The notes under the pieces: model-generated
Databases searched by the model: none
Told to the model about the DNA's origin: nothing
The model's input: the letters and a program-made list of their open reading frames with translations, nothing else
Shown here: positions 41,591 to 50,763 of the stretch, piece by piece
Layout of the letters: every line of letters begins with the position of its first letter
Numbering within the stretch: position 1 is the stretch's first letter
Program-made: the position numbers and the translations under genes
Assembly: GCA_020633325.1 (NCBI GenBank)
Contig: JACKDX010000002.1
Location: forward strand, 372,001-436,000
From: Myxococcales bacterium
GTDB taxonomy: Bacteria > Myxococcota_A > Polyangia > Polyangiales > GCA-016699535
Direction of reading: 5' to 3'
Length of the DNA stretch: 64,000 nucleotides

Positions 41591-42375
41591 ACTATCTGGA
41601 GACAATCGTAGCCCGCAAGCGCCGCGAGGTAAAACGCCGCAAACGTCATAAATTAGCGGCTGTCTTCCAGCCAGAGGCATGTCATACGCGGTTCACAGAT
41701 CCACCTGCGGCATTGAGAAGGCAAGGGGCGGCCGCGCCTCGCATCATCGCAGAAATAAAGTTTGAGAGCCCGAGCAAAGGAGTCTTGCGAGATCGTCAAG
41801 CCGGTGAGGCGGCGCGCATTGCTCGGGGCTTTGAGCGTTCCGGGGCGGCGGCGGTAAGCGTGCTTTGTGATGCGGTCAGTTTTGGGGGCACGCCGTTAGA
41901 CGTACGGCGCGTAAGCCAGACTGTCAGGCTACCCGTACTATTTAAGGAATTTGTAATTGATGAGGTGCAGTTGGATCTTGCGCGCGCGATGGGCGCGACT
42001 TTTGTGCTTCTCATTGTAGCCGCGCTAGAGGACCGCGCCTTGGATCAGTTAGTGAAGGCAACCCGAAAAAGGGGGATGGAGCCGCTCGTGGAGGTATACA
42101 GTGAGCGGGAGCTTGATCGGGCACTTGGGGCTGATGCACACGTGATTGGAGTGAATGCGCGTGACTTGCGCACGTTTCGCGTAGCTCCTCGGCAAGCGCA
42201 ACAGGTGATTCGCAAGGTGCCCGGATCAGTTGTGTCCGTCTGGATGAGCGGCTTGCGATGCCGTAAGGACCTAGAGGAGCTCGGGGATGAGCGTATTGAT
42301 GCAGCGCTCCTCGGTGAGGCGCTGATGCGAGCCAATGACCCTGAGGCGGCGCTCCTGCGACTGACGGGCGGTTAG
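41587..42375 (+). CDS. trpC: Indole-3-glycerol phosphate synthase, with an altered active-site segment
   Basis: A TIM-barrel enzyme of 262 residues for the ring-closing step of tryptophan synthesis. Most catalytic positions can be seen: the AEIKFESPSKG pair Glu/Lys, LFKEFVID (Lys), LVEVYSERELDRAL (Glu) and GVNARDLRTF (Asn). The last substrate-binding segment, usually VSESG, reads VSVWMSGL here (about residues 216-223), so the usual Glu is missing and two residues appear to be inserted. The ATG at 41587 overlaps the trpD stop. Its stop codon shares bases with the convergent pilS stop (TTAG). Confidence 0.87.
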   Translation: MNYLETIVARKRREVKRRKRHKLAAVFQPEACHTRFTDPPAALRRQGAAAPRIIAEIKFESPSKGVLRDRQAGEAARIARGFERSGAAAVSVLCDAVSFGGTPLDVRRVSQTVRLPVLFKEFVIDEVQLDLARAMGATFVLLIVAALEDRALDQLVKATRKRGMEPLVEVYSERELDRALGADAHVIGVNARDLRTFRVAPRQAQQVIRKVPGSVVSVWMSGLRCRKDLEELGDERIDAALLGEALMRANDPEAALLRLTGG

Positions 42376-44066
42376 CCCATCGGCAAAGTGACCACAAAGC
42401 TTGTGCCGACACCTTCTTGGCTCTTGACGCTAATACTTCCCTGGTGGGCTTCAACGATTTGCCGGACCAACGCGAGTCCGAGCCCAATGCCATGTTTCCG
42501 GCCCGTGTAAAACATATCGTACAGCCGCTCCCGTTCCTCTTTGGGTATGCCCGAGCCCTGGTCAGCCACTTCGATAAACGCGCAAGCTGCATCGTCATTC
42601 CACAATCGTATCGTAATGACGGTGTCGGGTGGCGAGGCCTGTAGTGCGTTGCGTATCAAATTCCATAGCACCTGCCTGATCTGGTCGGGATCGACAAAGG
42701 CCCGGATCGAAGGTGAAGAGGTCGAGATCACAATATCAGGTGCGCCCCCTCCGCCCTTTCTTACCATTTCAATGACATCGTTTGCGATGGGATACAGGTC
42801 TGTCGGGCGCTGAAGAGGCTTGCGAGGGGCGCCGAGCTCCAGCATCGTCGAGACGAGGCCATTGAGGCGCTCTGTTTCGCTTAGGACAATATCCAATAGA
42901 TGACGCTCTTCCGAGCCAAGCGCCTCAGAGGACCGGATTAACTCGACGGAACCCGAAATAGACCCGAGCGGATTGCGAATCTCATGGGCGAGGCCGGCCG
43001 ACAGGCGACCGAGGGCGGCGAGGCGTTCAGCGCGCCTCGCGGCATCTCGTAACTTGTTGAGTTCAGATAAGTCTTGAAACAGAATCAACTCCCCATGCTG
43101 ACATTCCTGGGCGTCCCGAAGAGGCGTACGAGAGTAACCCACGGGGATTGCGGCACCATCCAATCGCCGCGCGCTCCCCTCAGCCCTAAGCAAACGATCG
43201 TCCGAGCCCAAGATCTCCATCTGAAACGTCGGCAAGAAATCAGACACGGGTGTTCCTATGGCTTGGGCATATGTTGCGCCGAGAATGGCGGCTCCGGCAG
43301 GATTGATGGTGCGGATAACGCCATTGTCGTCGGTAGTGATAAGACCAGAGTTGAGCGATCGTACGATGTTTTCATTGAGGTGAGTGAGACGGGCGGCGTC
43401 AGATGCGGCGCGCCGGAGCTCACCGCCGGTGCGGCCAAGGCGCGATGCGAGGCTGCTGGCCAGCATGGTAACCGCGGCAAGACCGACCACATGCAATAAA
43501 GCAATCACGATGATTTCAGTATCGAGTGCCCGAAACCTTCCCGCCGTTTGATCCGGAGGTGGCGGCAGCCAGCCCATGGCCAGCGCATAGCCCATGAGTG
43601 CGTAGATCGCGAGGCTTACGCCCCCTGTCACGCGCGATGTAGTGGGACCCACTACAATAGCTGCCACCAGTATCTGCAGGCCATAGAGAAAAGGAAATCC
43701 ACTTGAAAATCCGCCCGTCAGATAGATGAGACTCGTTGTCAGGGCGAGATCCCAACCAATCTGAGTGGCGGCATACAGCCGAAGATTGTGCATGCGCCGG
43801 AGCCACAGCGCGGAAAGCAGTGACGCGAGGTAGGTCGAAACAATCAGCCCAAGAAGAAAGCGGGAGGTGAATCCTTTCACCTCGGGATCTTGGCTTATGG
43901 TAATTGCCAGTGTCCCGCCAAGCAGGAGGGTCGCAACCACGACTCGACCACCGGTCAACCATAGAAAGCGGCCGGTAGTCTGTCTTCCCCGGCTGGATGC
44001 CCGGTCAGCCAAAAACGGGTTGATGATCGATTCCCTATCGTCCATGCGTGATGGAGTGTCGAGCAT
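42372..44066 (-). CDS. pilS: Membrane sensor histidine kinase PilS
   Basis: A 564-residue histidine kinase. Six hydrophobic segments (about 32-215) form the sensor, followed by a PAS-like domain (about 240-335, ENIVRSLNSGLITTDDNGVI). The dimerisation/phosphoacceptor helix contains LAHEIRNPLGSISG with the phosphorylated His. The ATP-binding domain has the NLIRNALQAS N box, DQGSGIPKEE G1 box and GIGLGLALV G2 box. Its position after pilT and pilC, and the membrane topology, fit PilS, which controls pilin gene expression with PilR in Myxococcus and Pseudomonas. PilR is not found here; trpC converges directly onto the gene end. Confidence 0.86.
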   Translation of the reverse strand: MLDTPSRMDDRESIINPFLADRASSRGRQTTGRFLWLTGGRVVVATLLLGGTLAITISQDPEVKGFTSRFLLGLIVSTYLASLLSALWLRRMHNLRLYAATQIGWDLALTTSLIYLTGGFSSGFPFLYGLQILVAAIVVGPTTSRVTGGVSLAIYALMGYALAMGWLPPPPDQTAGRFRALDTEIIVIALLHVVGLAAVTMLASSLASRLGRTGGELRRAASDAARLTHLNENIVRSLNSGLITTDDNGVIRTINPAGAAILGATYAQAIGTPVSDFLPTFQMEILGSDDRLLRAEGSARRLDGAAIPVGYSRTPLRDAQECQHGELILFQDLSELNKLRDAARRAERLAALGRLSAGLAHEIRNPLGSISGSVELIRSSEALGSEERHLLDIVLSETERLNGLVSTMLELGAPRKPLQRPTDLYPIANDVIEMVRKGGGGAPDIVISTSSPSIRAFVDPDQIRQVLWNLIRNALQASPPDTVITIRLWNDDAACAFIEVADQGSGIPKEERERLYDMFYTGRKHGIGLGLALVRQIVEAHQGSISVKSQEGVGTSFVVTLPMG

Positions 44067-44079
44067 CGCTTGGGCAGAC

Positions 44080-45291
44080 CTATTCGGTCTTGATCGCTCC
44101 AGCGATATTAAAGATCGGCAAATACATCGCGATCAGCATGAATCCCACCATTCCTCCAATGACGACCATCATGAGCGGTTCCAAAAGTGAGGTCATGGCT
44201 GAGACAGCAATGTCCACTTCTTCCTCATAGAAGTCCGCGATTTTGTTGAGCATTTGATCCAGTGCGCCTGTCTCTTCTCCGACACCAATCATCTGCACCA
44301 CCATCGAGGGAAATACCTTGGTGGCCATAAGGGGTTCCGCCACCGTGCTTCCCTCTTTGACCCGCTCCATGGTGTCCGCGATTGCTTTCTCGATCACAAT
44401 ATTCCCCGCCGACTGCCCCACGATGTTCATTGCCTCAAGAATGGGCACCCCGGAACTCAGCAACGTGCCCATGGTGCGCGTGAATCGCGCGACAGCGATC
44501 TTCCGCATGACGGGGCCTAAAACCGGCATGGTAAGCACCAAACGATGCCAAAAGTTTTTTCCGATCGTTGTCTTGTAGCTATAGCTAACGCCCGAGATAA
44601 CTCCGCCCACGACCAACACAATCCATACCAGGTTATGGACAACACCATGGGACATGTTGATCACAAAACGCGTCAGGCCGGGCAGCGCTTCTTCTGCGCC
44701 GAAGTCTTTAAACATGGCTTCGAAGGTAGGGATAACCCATATCAACAATATAGAAAGGACAACCACCGCAATCGTCATTACGCCGATGGGATACACCATG
44801 GCTCCACGCACCTGACGCTGCAATTTTACGCGCTTTTCAATATAAATGGCGAGCCGATTGAGAATAGTGTCCATAATGCCGCCAAGCTCGCCGGCCGCGA
44901 CCAGGTTAACATAGAGGCTGTCAAAGACTTTGGGGTGACGCCTTAAAGCCTCCGAAAATGTCGAGCCTTGTTCTACTTGGCCCTTGATATCTCGAATGAT
45001 GCCGGCAAAGAGTTTGTTGTCACCCTGAGAGGCGAGAATGTCTAGGCACTGCACAATGGGCAGACCAGCATCGATCATAGTCGCAAACTGCCTCGTGAAC
45101 ACCACGAGCTCTTTCGAAGAGACTGGAGAGCCAAAGCTGAAATTGATGGCCCGCGGTTTCTTCTTGACTTTGACGGGAGAGAAATTCTGGGCGCGCAGGC
45201 GGGCCTCGACGGCTGCAGGCGTCTCGGCCTCCATCACGCCTTTGCGCATCTCGCCGGTCCGGGTCTTCGCCTCGTAAACAAATTCTGCCAT
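44080..45291 (-). CDS. pilC: Type IV pilus inner-membrane platform protein PilC
   Basis: This 403-residue T2SSF-family protein forms the inner-membrane platform of the type IV pilus, contacting the extension and retraction motors. It has two GspF-type repeats: one near residues 70-190 (VFTRQFATMIDAGLPIVQCL) and one in the C-terminal half (FTRTMGTLLSSGVPILEAMN). The membrane helices lie at about 172-195, 225-245 and 380-398. The N-terminus MAEFVYEAKTRTGEMRKG is typical of PilC. It is 52 bases downstream of pilT and 13 bases upstream of pilS. Confidence 0.95.
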   Translation of the reverse strand: MAEFVYEAKTRTGEMRKGVMEAETPAAVEARLRAQNFSPVKVKKKPRAINFSFGSPVSSKELVVFTRQFATMIDAGLPIVQCLDILASQGDNKLFAGIIRDIKGQVEQGSTFSEALRRHPKVFDSLYVNLVAAGELGGIMDTILNRLAIYIEKRVKLQRQVRGAMVYPIGVMTIAVVVLSILLIWVIPTFEAMFKDFGAEEALPGLTRFVINMSHGVVHNLVWIVLVVGGVISGVSYSYKTTIGKNFWHRLVLTMPVLGPVMRKIAVARFTRTMGTLLSSGVPILEAMNIVGQSAGNIVIEKAIADTMERVKEGSTVAEPLMATKVFPSMVVQMIGVGEETGALDQMLNKIADFYEEEVDIAVSAMTSLLEPLMMVVIGGMVGFMLIAMYLPIFNIAGAIKTE

Positions 45292-45343
45292 GCAATTACT
45301 CAGATCGTAGCTGATCTAGGTTAAGTCCGTCAAAACACTGGAT

Positions 45344-46468
45344 TTAAGACTTGCGGTAGCCTGCCGTGGTCATGGATGCTCCGTGCGTGATCATTTTCTC
45401 CAACTCCAGGGCGTCTGGGGCGCGCGTGAGCGCCTCTTCTCGGGTGATTTTTTGGGCGACAAAGAGAGCATACAGTGATTGATTCATCGTTTGCATGCCG
45501 GTGGTGCCTTGGCCAACCTGCATCGCAGACATGATTTGATGCACTTTGTCTTCGCGTATGAGATTTCGAATGGCGGCGTTCGGTATCATTATTTCCATCG
45601 CGGGCACGCGCCCCTTACCTTGGGCCAGCGGAAGCAAGGTTTGAGAAACGACCCCCTGCAGCACGAAGGATAGCTGCGCGCGAATTTGTGGTTGTTGATG
45701 GGCTGGGAACACATCAATAATGCGATTGATAGACGCGATGGCTCCATTGGTATGTAATGTTGCGAAAACGAGATGACCGGTTTCTGAAATTGTCATGGCT
45801 GCCTCGATGGTCTCGAGGTCACGCATCTCGCCAACCAACACCACGTCGGGGTCTTGGCGGAGGATGGATTTGAGTGCCAGCGTGAAACTCATGGTGTCTC
45901 GACCAATCTCCCGCTGGTTGACCAAGCAGGACTTGTGCGTGTGCACATATTCGATGGGGTCTTCAATGGTGACGATATGCTTGCGTGTTTCACGATTGAT
46001 CTTATCAATGATTGCCGCCAGCGTGGTTGACTTGCCAGAGCCGGTCGGGCCAGTCACTAAGACGAGACCCCTCGGAAGGTTTGCAAGGTCGGCGATGACC
46101 GGCGCCAACCCCAGCTCCTCGAAGCTAAGTATTTTGAATGGGATGATACGAAATGCACCGGCAACCGCGCCGCGCTGCATGAAAATATTCGCTCGAAATC
46201 GCGCTAGGTGTTTGACGCCAAACGATAGATCCAACTCGTTGGTTTGCTCAAACTTAATTTTTTGCTCTTCGCTAAGTACCGAGTAGCAGAGCTGTTTGGT
46301 CTCGATCTGACCCAAAGGCGGCGTCTTCAGCGGGATCAAGCTCCCGTCAATGCGAATTTGCGGTGGCGAACCGACGGTAACGTGAAGGTCCGAACCGCCT
46401 CGTTCTACCATGACGCGCAGTAATTGGTGCAGGTTGAAACGCGGTTGCTCTTGACCAAGGCCTTGCAC
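45344..46468 (-). CDS. pilT: Type IV pilus retraction ATPase PilT
   Basis: This 374-residue hexameric ATPase drives pilus retraction and twitching. Motifs are the N-terminal GGSDLHVTVGSPPQIRIDG, Walker A GPTGSGKST, Asp box TIEDPIEYVH, Walker B DPDVVLVGEMRDLETIE, His box ATLHTNG and the C-terminal AIRNLIREDK, which is needed for retraction in known PilT. The start is a GTG without a strong ribosome site. The order pilT-pilC-pilS matches myxobacterial pil clusters; pilB and pilR are not in this window. Confidence 0.95.
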   Translation of the reverse strand: MQGLGQEQPRFNLHQLLRVMVERGGSDLHVTVGSPPQIRIDGSLIPLKTPPLGQIETKQLCYSVLSEEQKIKFEQTNELDLSFGVKHLARFRANIFMQRGAVAGAFRIIPFKILSFEELGLAPVIADLANLPRGLVLVTGPTGSGKSTTLAAIIDKINRETRKHIVTIEDPIEYVHTHKSCLVNQREIGRDTMSFTLALKSILRQDPDVVLVGEMRDLETIEAAMTISETGHLVFATLHTNGAIASINRIIDVFPAHQQPQIRAQLSFVLQGVVSQTLLPLAQGKGRVPAMEIMIPNAAIRNLIREDKVHQIMSAMQVGQGTTGMQTMNQSLYALFVAQKITREEALTRAPDALELEKMITHGASMTTAGYRKS

Positions 46469-46542
46469 GATAGCTCATGGTACCAAAAAGGGTGGCGACA
46501 CGGCGAATATCGTGTGAATCACAGTGTCAACGGAATCTCGGC

Positions 46543-48081
46543 CTAGTTTGCATAGGTATGGCTATACCAGCGTCCCTTGCGCAGCCAAGCACGCTTATCG
46601 GCTCGGGAGATGATGTTTGCGGCAATCAGGGCCGCTATCAGTGTGCCTTCCTCGGCCAACCCAGGGATATTTTGTGAGTTGCAAATGAGCAGCTTTCGAA
46701 TCGGTGTCCGAATGGGGATGGCGCCCAATCCAAGTGCTGGCCGAACCGGAAAGTTCCATTCCTGTGGCATGGTGCTTGGCCCTCGATGCCACGGCTCAGC
46801 TGGCGAAACGCGAGATCCAGTACCTAGATCATCGGCGTCCAATCCGTCATGGGGGGAGTCAGCAAGCACGATGGCCTGCGTCGTGAAAGGAAGCAGACGC
46901 CCTAGATAATCCAAAATAGTCTGCCTAAGTTCTTGCATGGACGCCTTTGGGCCGCGAAGGATGGAGGGGCTCAGCATCGCTTGGACACAAAGCATACTGT
47001 TCGACGCATGCGAGGCAGGGGGCGCATCGAGGCGCTGAACATGGAGCAAGTTGCCGTCAAATATGGGCTGAGTTGGATCGGCGATCACCAACGTGTCTCT
47101 AAACATAGAGTCAGGCAAGCAGTCTTTGGGAACCACGACGTTGAGGGTGTAGCGTGTACATCGTAGACGTGGCTCGCCCACGCGCTCTAAAAGTGCTTCG
47201 AACGGTCGGCGATCCTCCACCATCTGGATGGTGTGAGACAATGGGCTGCCCGCAATAATGTATCCCGCTGATATGGTTTGTCCGGAGTTGTGTACGCGAA
47301 TACCCGCAGCTACGTTTCGCTCAAGCAGCACCGACGATGCGCGCTCGGTCGGCCAAACCTCTCCCCCGTGGGCCAGAATCCGGGCTGAAAGCAACTGTCT
47401 AAGTGCATCGGGTCCGCCTCTCAGAGAGATGCCGCTTCGAGCACGCTCAAATGCGCGCGCGACCTGAAAATTGTTCCTCTCTCCACTTGGCACAAATTGA
47501 CTGACCAATGCACGAATGCCGGACGTAAATGCATGGTTCGCGGGAAAATCTGAGAGCAAATCAAAACTATCCACCGCATGCATGCGGCGCATTTTGTAAT
47601 ATTGAAGAAGAAAGCCGAGCCATTGGTTGGGTGCGTCCGGCGGAAAGGGCAACCCCTCGGGCAAGCGCCGATCCAACGCACGGCATAACGGTGCGGTTCG
47701 CCGGGCAAAGGCTGCGATCGCAGATTGGATTTTAGGGAATTCTCGGCCCACTTCTTTGGTAAACATGTCCGTGTCTTTCGTCAACACAAAACGATGCTTG
47801 GGAAGGCAAAGCTGCACGCCCGCCTGATGTATTTCGGTGCGCTGCCGAAGTTCCTGTCTTATGCCAAGTTCACCGAAGATCAATTGGGCGACGGGCGTCG
47901 CCGCATACTGAAAATTAAAAGGCACCCGCTGAAGTTCGTAGTCTCCAACTATGTACGATGGCGACAGAGCGTCCTGTCCCAAAACCAACACCCGAAAGCC
48001 GCGTTTCGCAAGAAGGGCTGCCGCGCAAAGAGGACCCGTCTGCGCTCCCAAAACGATAACGTCGTAGTAGCTGGAACTCAT
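46543..48081 (-). CDS. FAD-dependent oxidoreductase, phytoene desaturase/NAD(P)-binding superfamily
   Basis: A 512-residue protein with an N-terminal dinucleotide-binding fold (VIVLGAQTGPLCAAALLAKR, where GxxxGxxxA replaces the classic GxGxxG). A second FAD-contact region lies near the C-terminus (LLICNSQNIPGLAEEGTLIA). The middle (GGPDALRQLLSARILAHGGE) matches the carotenoid desaturase/isomerase layout. Its substrate is unknown. The start overlaps the purN stop by four bases, yet it has no evident link with purine synthesis. The pilT gene follows after 74 bases, so the pil genes may partly be read from the pur promoter. Confidence 0.75.
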   Translation of the reverse strand: MSSSYYDVIVLGAQTGPLCAAALLAKRGFRVLVLGQDALSPSYIVGDYELQRVPFNFQYAATPVAQLIFGELGIRQELRQRTEIHQAGVQLCLPKHRFVLTKDTDMFTKEVGREFPKIQSAIAAFARRTAPLCRALDRRLPEGLPFPPDAPNQWLGFLLQYYKMRRMHAVDSFDLLSDFPANHAFTSGIRALVSQFVPSGERNNFQVARAFERARSGISLRGGPDALRQLLSARILAHGGEVWPTERASSVLLERNVAAGIRVHNSGQTISAGYIIAGSPLSHTIQMVEDRRPFEALLERVGEPRLRCTRYTLNVVVPKDCLPDSMFRDTLVIADPTQPIFDGNLLHVQRLDAPPASHASNSMLCVQAMLSPSILRGPKASMQELRQTILDYLGRLLPFTTQAIVLADSPHDGLDADDLGTGSRVSPAEPWHRGPSTMPQEWNFPVRPALGLGAIPIRTPIRKLLICNSQNIPGLAEEGTLIAALIAANIISRADKRAWLRKGRWYSHTYAN

Positions 48082-48755
48082 GGATGTTCAGCGGTCGCAG
48101 AAACGTTTGGCCCGAAAGTCGGCCAAAACAATTGCGCCTGAGTCGTCATATCAACTCCGAAAAGTTGGATGTCGGGTGACAGGCGTACCTGCCCGCTTGC
48201 CACCGCATGGACCACCTGAGAGAGAAGAAGATGCTCCGCACGTTGTATGCGGGCATGTAAAACGCTGGGATCGTCGTTGGGTAACACGGGAACGGCCGCC
48301 TGCGCGATGATGGGACCCGTATCAATGCCGTCATCGACAACATGTACTGTGCAGCCGCTGATGCGCACCTTGGCCCGCAGGGCCTGTGCGGGGGCGTCGC
48401 GACCGGGAAAGGCGGGAAGCAAAGATGGGTGCGTGTTGATGCTTTTCCCGCGATAGGCGTCCAAAAATAGAGGGCCAACGATTCGCATGAAACCGGCCAA
48501 CACAATTAAATCTGCTTGAAAAAGATCAAGGCGACTCTTGAGCGCACCATCCCATTCACGGCGGTCCGAATATGTACGAAAATCCACCACATCGGTTTTC
48601 ACGCCTTGGCTGTCGGCAAAAGCAAGCGCGGGCGTGTTGGGGCGATCCGATATTACACCGACAATGTTCACGGTTTTTTGCGATTGCGACGCGCTTTTTA
48701 GCAATGCTCTAAAGTTTGAACCCTGCCCGGACGCGAGCACAACCACGCGCATCAA
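48078..48755 (-). CDS. purN: Phosphoribosylglycinamide formyltransferase
   Basis: A 225-residue purine biosynthesis enzyme that uses 10-formyl-tetrahydrofolate to formylate GAR. It shows VVVLASGQGSNFRALL at the N-terminus, LAGFMRIVGPLFLDAY, the catalytic NTHPSLLPAFPGRDA (Asn and His) and VDDGIDTGPII with the catalytic Asp. Length is normal. It overlaps purM by four bases (upstream) and the FAD oxidoreductase by four (downstream). Confidence 0.95.
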   Translation of the reverse strand: MMRVVVLASGQGSNFRALLKSASQSQKTVNIVGVISDRPNTPALAFADSQGVKTDVVDFRTYSDRREWDGALKSRLDLFQADLIVLAGFMRIVGPLFLDAYRGKSINTHPSLLPAFPGRDAPAQALRAKVRISGCTVHVVDDGIDTGPIIAQAAVPVLPNDDPSVLHARIQRAEHLLLSQVVHAVASGQVRLSPDIQLFGVDMTTQAQLFWPTFGPNVSATAEHP

Positions 48756-49786
48756 ACAAACCTTACCGGTCGGGGCCGGGATTCACTGACCACTTTCCCG
48801 ATAACGAGAGGTGCCACTCCGGTCGCGGTAAGCGCGGATAGGACTGAGTCGAGTTTTTCCGTTGCGGCGAGCACGACAAATCCTATGCCCATATTAAACG
48901 TTCTTAACATCTCCTTGTGTGAGACGTTGCCGCGTTGCGAGATCACCTGAAAGATAGGAGGGATATCCCAGCATGTTTCATCGATTTCCAATCCAAGTCC
49001 GGGTGGCAGTATGCGAGGAAGGTTGCCTGGGAGTCCGCCGCCCGTGATGTGGCACAGCCCGTGTACCGCGTCTGTGGCAAGCGCCTGCTCGATGGCCTCG
49101 ACATAGATGACCGTGGGCTTTAACAGATACGTGCCAAGCGTTTCTCCCAGTTCGTCAATGTGTTGATCCAACGCGAGCCCGGCATGCTCGATAAGCACCT
49201 TGCGCGCCAGGGAGTAGCCGTTCGCGTGGAGACCCGAAGAGGGCAGGCCTATCGCCGTGTCGCCCGCGCGGATGCGCGTGCCATCGACGAGCTTGGATCG
49301 TTCGACCACGCCGACGGCAAACCCGGCGAGATCATACTCGCCTTTGGCATAAAAATCTGGCATTTCCGCCGTCTCGCCGCCAATCAACGCACAACCTGCC
49401 AGACGGCATCCCTCGCTGACGCCTTTGATAATCTGGTAACCTTGTTCCACGTCCAGTTTGGATGTGGCCAAGTAGTCAAGAAAGAACAATGGTTTTGCGC
49501 CAGAGGTGATGATGTCGTTGACGCTCATGGCCACCAAGTCAATGCCGACGGTATCGTGGATATCCATCAAAAATGCGATTTTGAGTTTGGTGCCCACGCC
49601 GTCAGTGCTGGATACGAGCAGAGGCGCTTGCAAGTTGGGAGGCAGCTGGCATAAGCCCGAGAACCCCCCGAGCTCGGATACGGTCAATGCTGTTCGCGTA
49701 TTACGAATCAATGGCTTGATGCGATCAATTAGCGCATCGCCTTTGTCGATATCCACCCCTGCGCTTCGATATGACCACCCGCCCAT
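48752..49786 (-). CDS. purM: Phosphoribosylformylglycinamidine cyclo-ligase (AIR synthetase)
   Basis: A 344-residue enzyme that closes the imidazole ring in purine biosynthesis using ATP. Typical blocks are YRSAGVDIDKGDALIDRIKP at the start, STDGVGTKLKIAFLMD, DIITSGAKPLFFLDYLATSK, LIGGETAEMPDFY and HITGGGLPGNLPRILP. Length is in the usual range. It starts the purM-purN operon, with the purN start overlapping its stop, and is divergent from no close gene; the PEGA-like gene upstream lies 77 bases away on the same strand. Confidence 0.95.
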   Translation of the reverse strand: MGGWSYRSAGVDIDKGDALIDRIKPLIRNTRTALTVSELGGFSGLCQLPPNLQAPLLVSSTDGVGTKLKIAFLMDIHDTVGIDLVAMSVNDIITSGAKPLFFLDYLATSKLDVEQGYQIIKGVSEGCRLAGCALIGGETAEMPDFYAKGEYDLAGFAVGVVERSKLVDGTRIRAGDTAIGLPSSGLHANGYSLARKVLIEHAGLALDQHIDELGETLGTYLLKPTVIYVEAIEQALATDAVHGLCHITGGGLPGNLPRILPPGLGLEIDETCWDIPPIFQVISQRGNVSHKEMLRTFNMGIGFVVLAATEKLDSVLSALTATGVAPLVIGKVVSESRPRPVRFV

Positions 49787-49863
49787 CGGCGTGCAAGCTA
49801 ACGAAAGGGCCCCCGGGGGTCAACGTGCATGAGGGAAAAGGGCGCTTTGAGGCCGCGCCTCTA

Positions 49864-50733
49864 TCAGTAAGGGTTATCCGTAATGAAGCCGACGCCCTTT
49901 TTCGGACTGGCTTTTGTGGAAACCCGTTTGGGACGTGTGCGGGGCTCGGTACGGGTTTTGCGCCCGGGACGAGAGTCGCGTTTTGCTACGGCTTTTTCGG
50001 GCTTCTCCGCAGGCTCGGGCTTCAGACGCACTGCCACATCCCGCGGCTCGTCGCACTTGAGATGAAGTTCGCGAGCTTCGTATCCCGAGGCCTTGGCCTC
50101 TATCACATGGCTGCTGCTTTTATCGAACTCCGCGAAATAGGGGTTGGGAACCTGTTGTCCATCCACCCAGAGATTCGCGCTGCTCGGCACGACGGTAATG
50201 GTGGCCTTAACGCGACTGGCCACCCCTTCGGCAGGCGGAGGGAGCGGCGGTTTTGCCGACGCTGCGGCCGTCGTTTGATTTGGGGGCGCTGTTTTCTCGG
50301 TGATGCGCGCCAACTTTTGGGGCTCTTGGCGAAGCAGTGCCATGGCCGCCAGCCCTGTGGCCAAAAGAACAGCAGCCCCTAAGCCTAGCATCCAAGCGCG
50401 CCGTGATTTCCTGACGGGAACGGCCATCACATCTTCGTCGAACCCCGATGACACACCGGATATGGAAGGGGGTTGTTGAGGCGCGTGCGAAGCCGCCGGG
50501 CCGACTGACTCTGGGAAACCGCTGCTCGGTGGAGCGACAAGCGTGTCGGCTGTACCAAGAACCTCCCGATTGCCAGGAGGCGCGTGTGAAGCACGTATCT
50601 GAGAGACCGCTGGCGTTTCTGCCTCCCATGGCGCCCGGAATGTCGCTGCCAATTTCTCGGCACGCTCGACATCGAATCCCGTGCCATCAGCCCACGCCAC
50701 CAGGGCGGGAGAGTGTGTTTCTCTGCTCGTCAT
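49864..50733 (-). CDS. Membrane protein with PEGA-like domain
   Basis: A 289-residue protein with a disordered cytoplasmic N-terminus (about 1-108), a membrane helix (about 112-133, AWMLGLGAAVLLATGLAAMA), a Pro/Ala linker and a PEGA-like beta domain (about 172-237, ATITVVPSSANLWVDGQQVP and HVIEAKASGYEARELHL). A very basic Lys/Arg/Pro tail ends the protein. The same helix-plus-PEGA layout ends the PP2C protein at 22225-24078. PEGA domains are common on myxobacterial kinases and surface proteins; here no catalytic part is attached. The gene is divergent from the amidase gene (30 bases between starts). Confidence 0.75.
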   Translation of the reverse strand: MTSRETHSPALVAWADGTGFDVERAEKLAATFRAPWEAETPAVSQIRASHAPPGNREVLGTADTLVAPPSSGFPESVGPAASHAPQQPPSISGVSSGFDEDVMAVPVRKSRRAWMLGLGAAVLLATGLAAMALLRQEPQKLARITEKTAPPNQTTAAASAKPPLPPPAEGVASRVKATITVVPSSANLWVDGQQVPNPYFAEFDKSSSHVIEAKASGYEARELHLKCDEPRDVAVRLKPEPAEKPEKAVAKRDSRPGRKTRTEPRTRPKRVSTKASPKKGVGFITDNPY

Positions 50734-50763
50734 TGCCGAAGGCGTAGACTACCATCGGCTCGC

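Noticed and set aside
42229..42258. Frameshift in trpC explaining the missing VSESG motif
   Set aside because: Neither alternative frame restores the motif, and the downstream frame remains in register with the expected LLGEALMRANDP end, so a single indel is not supported.
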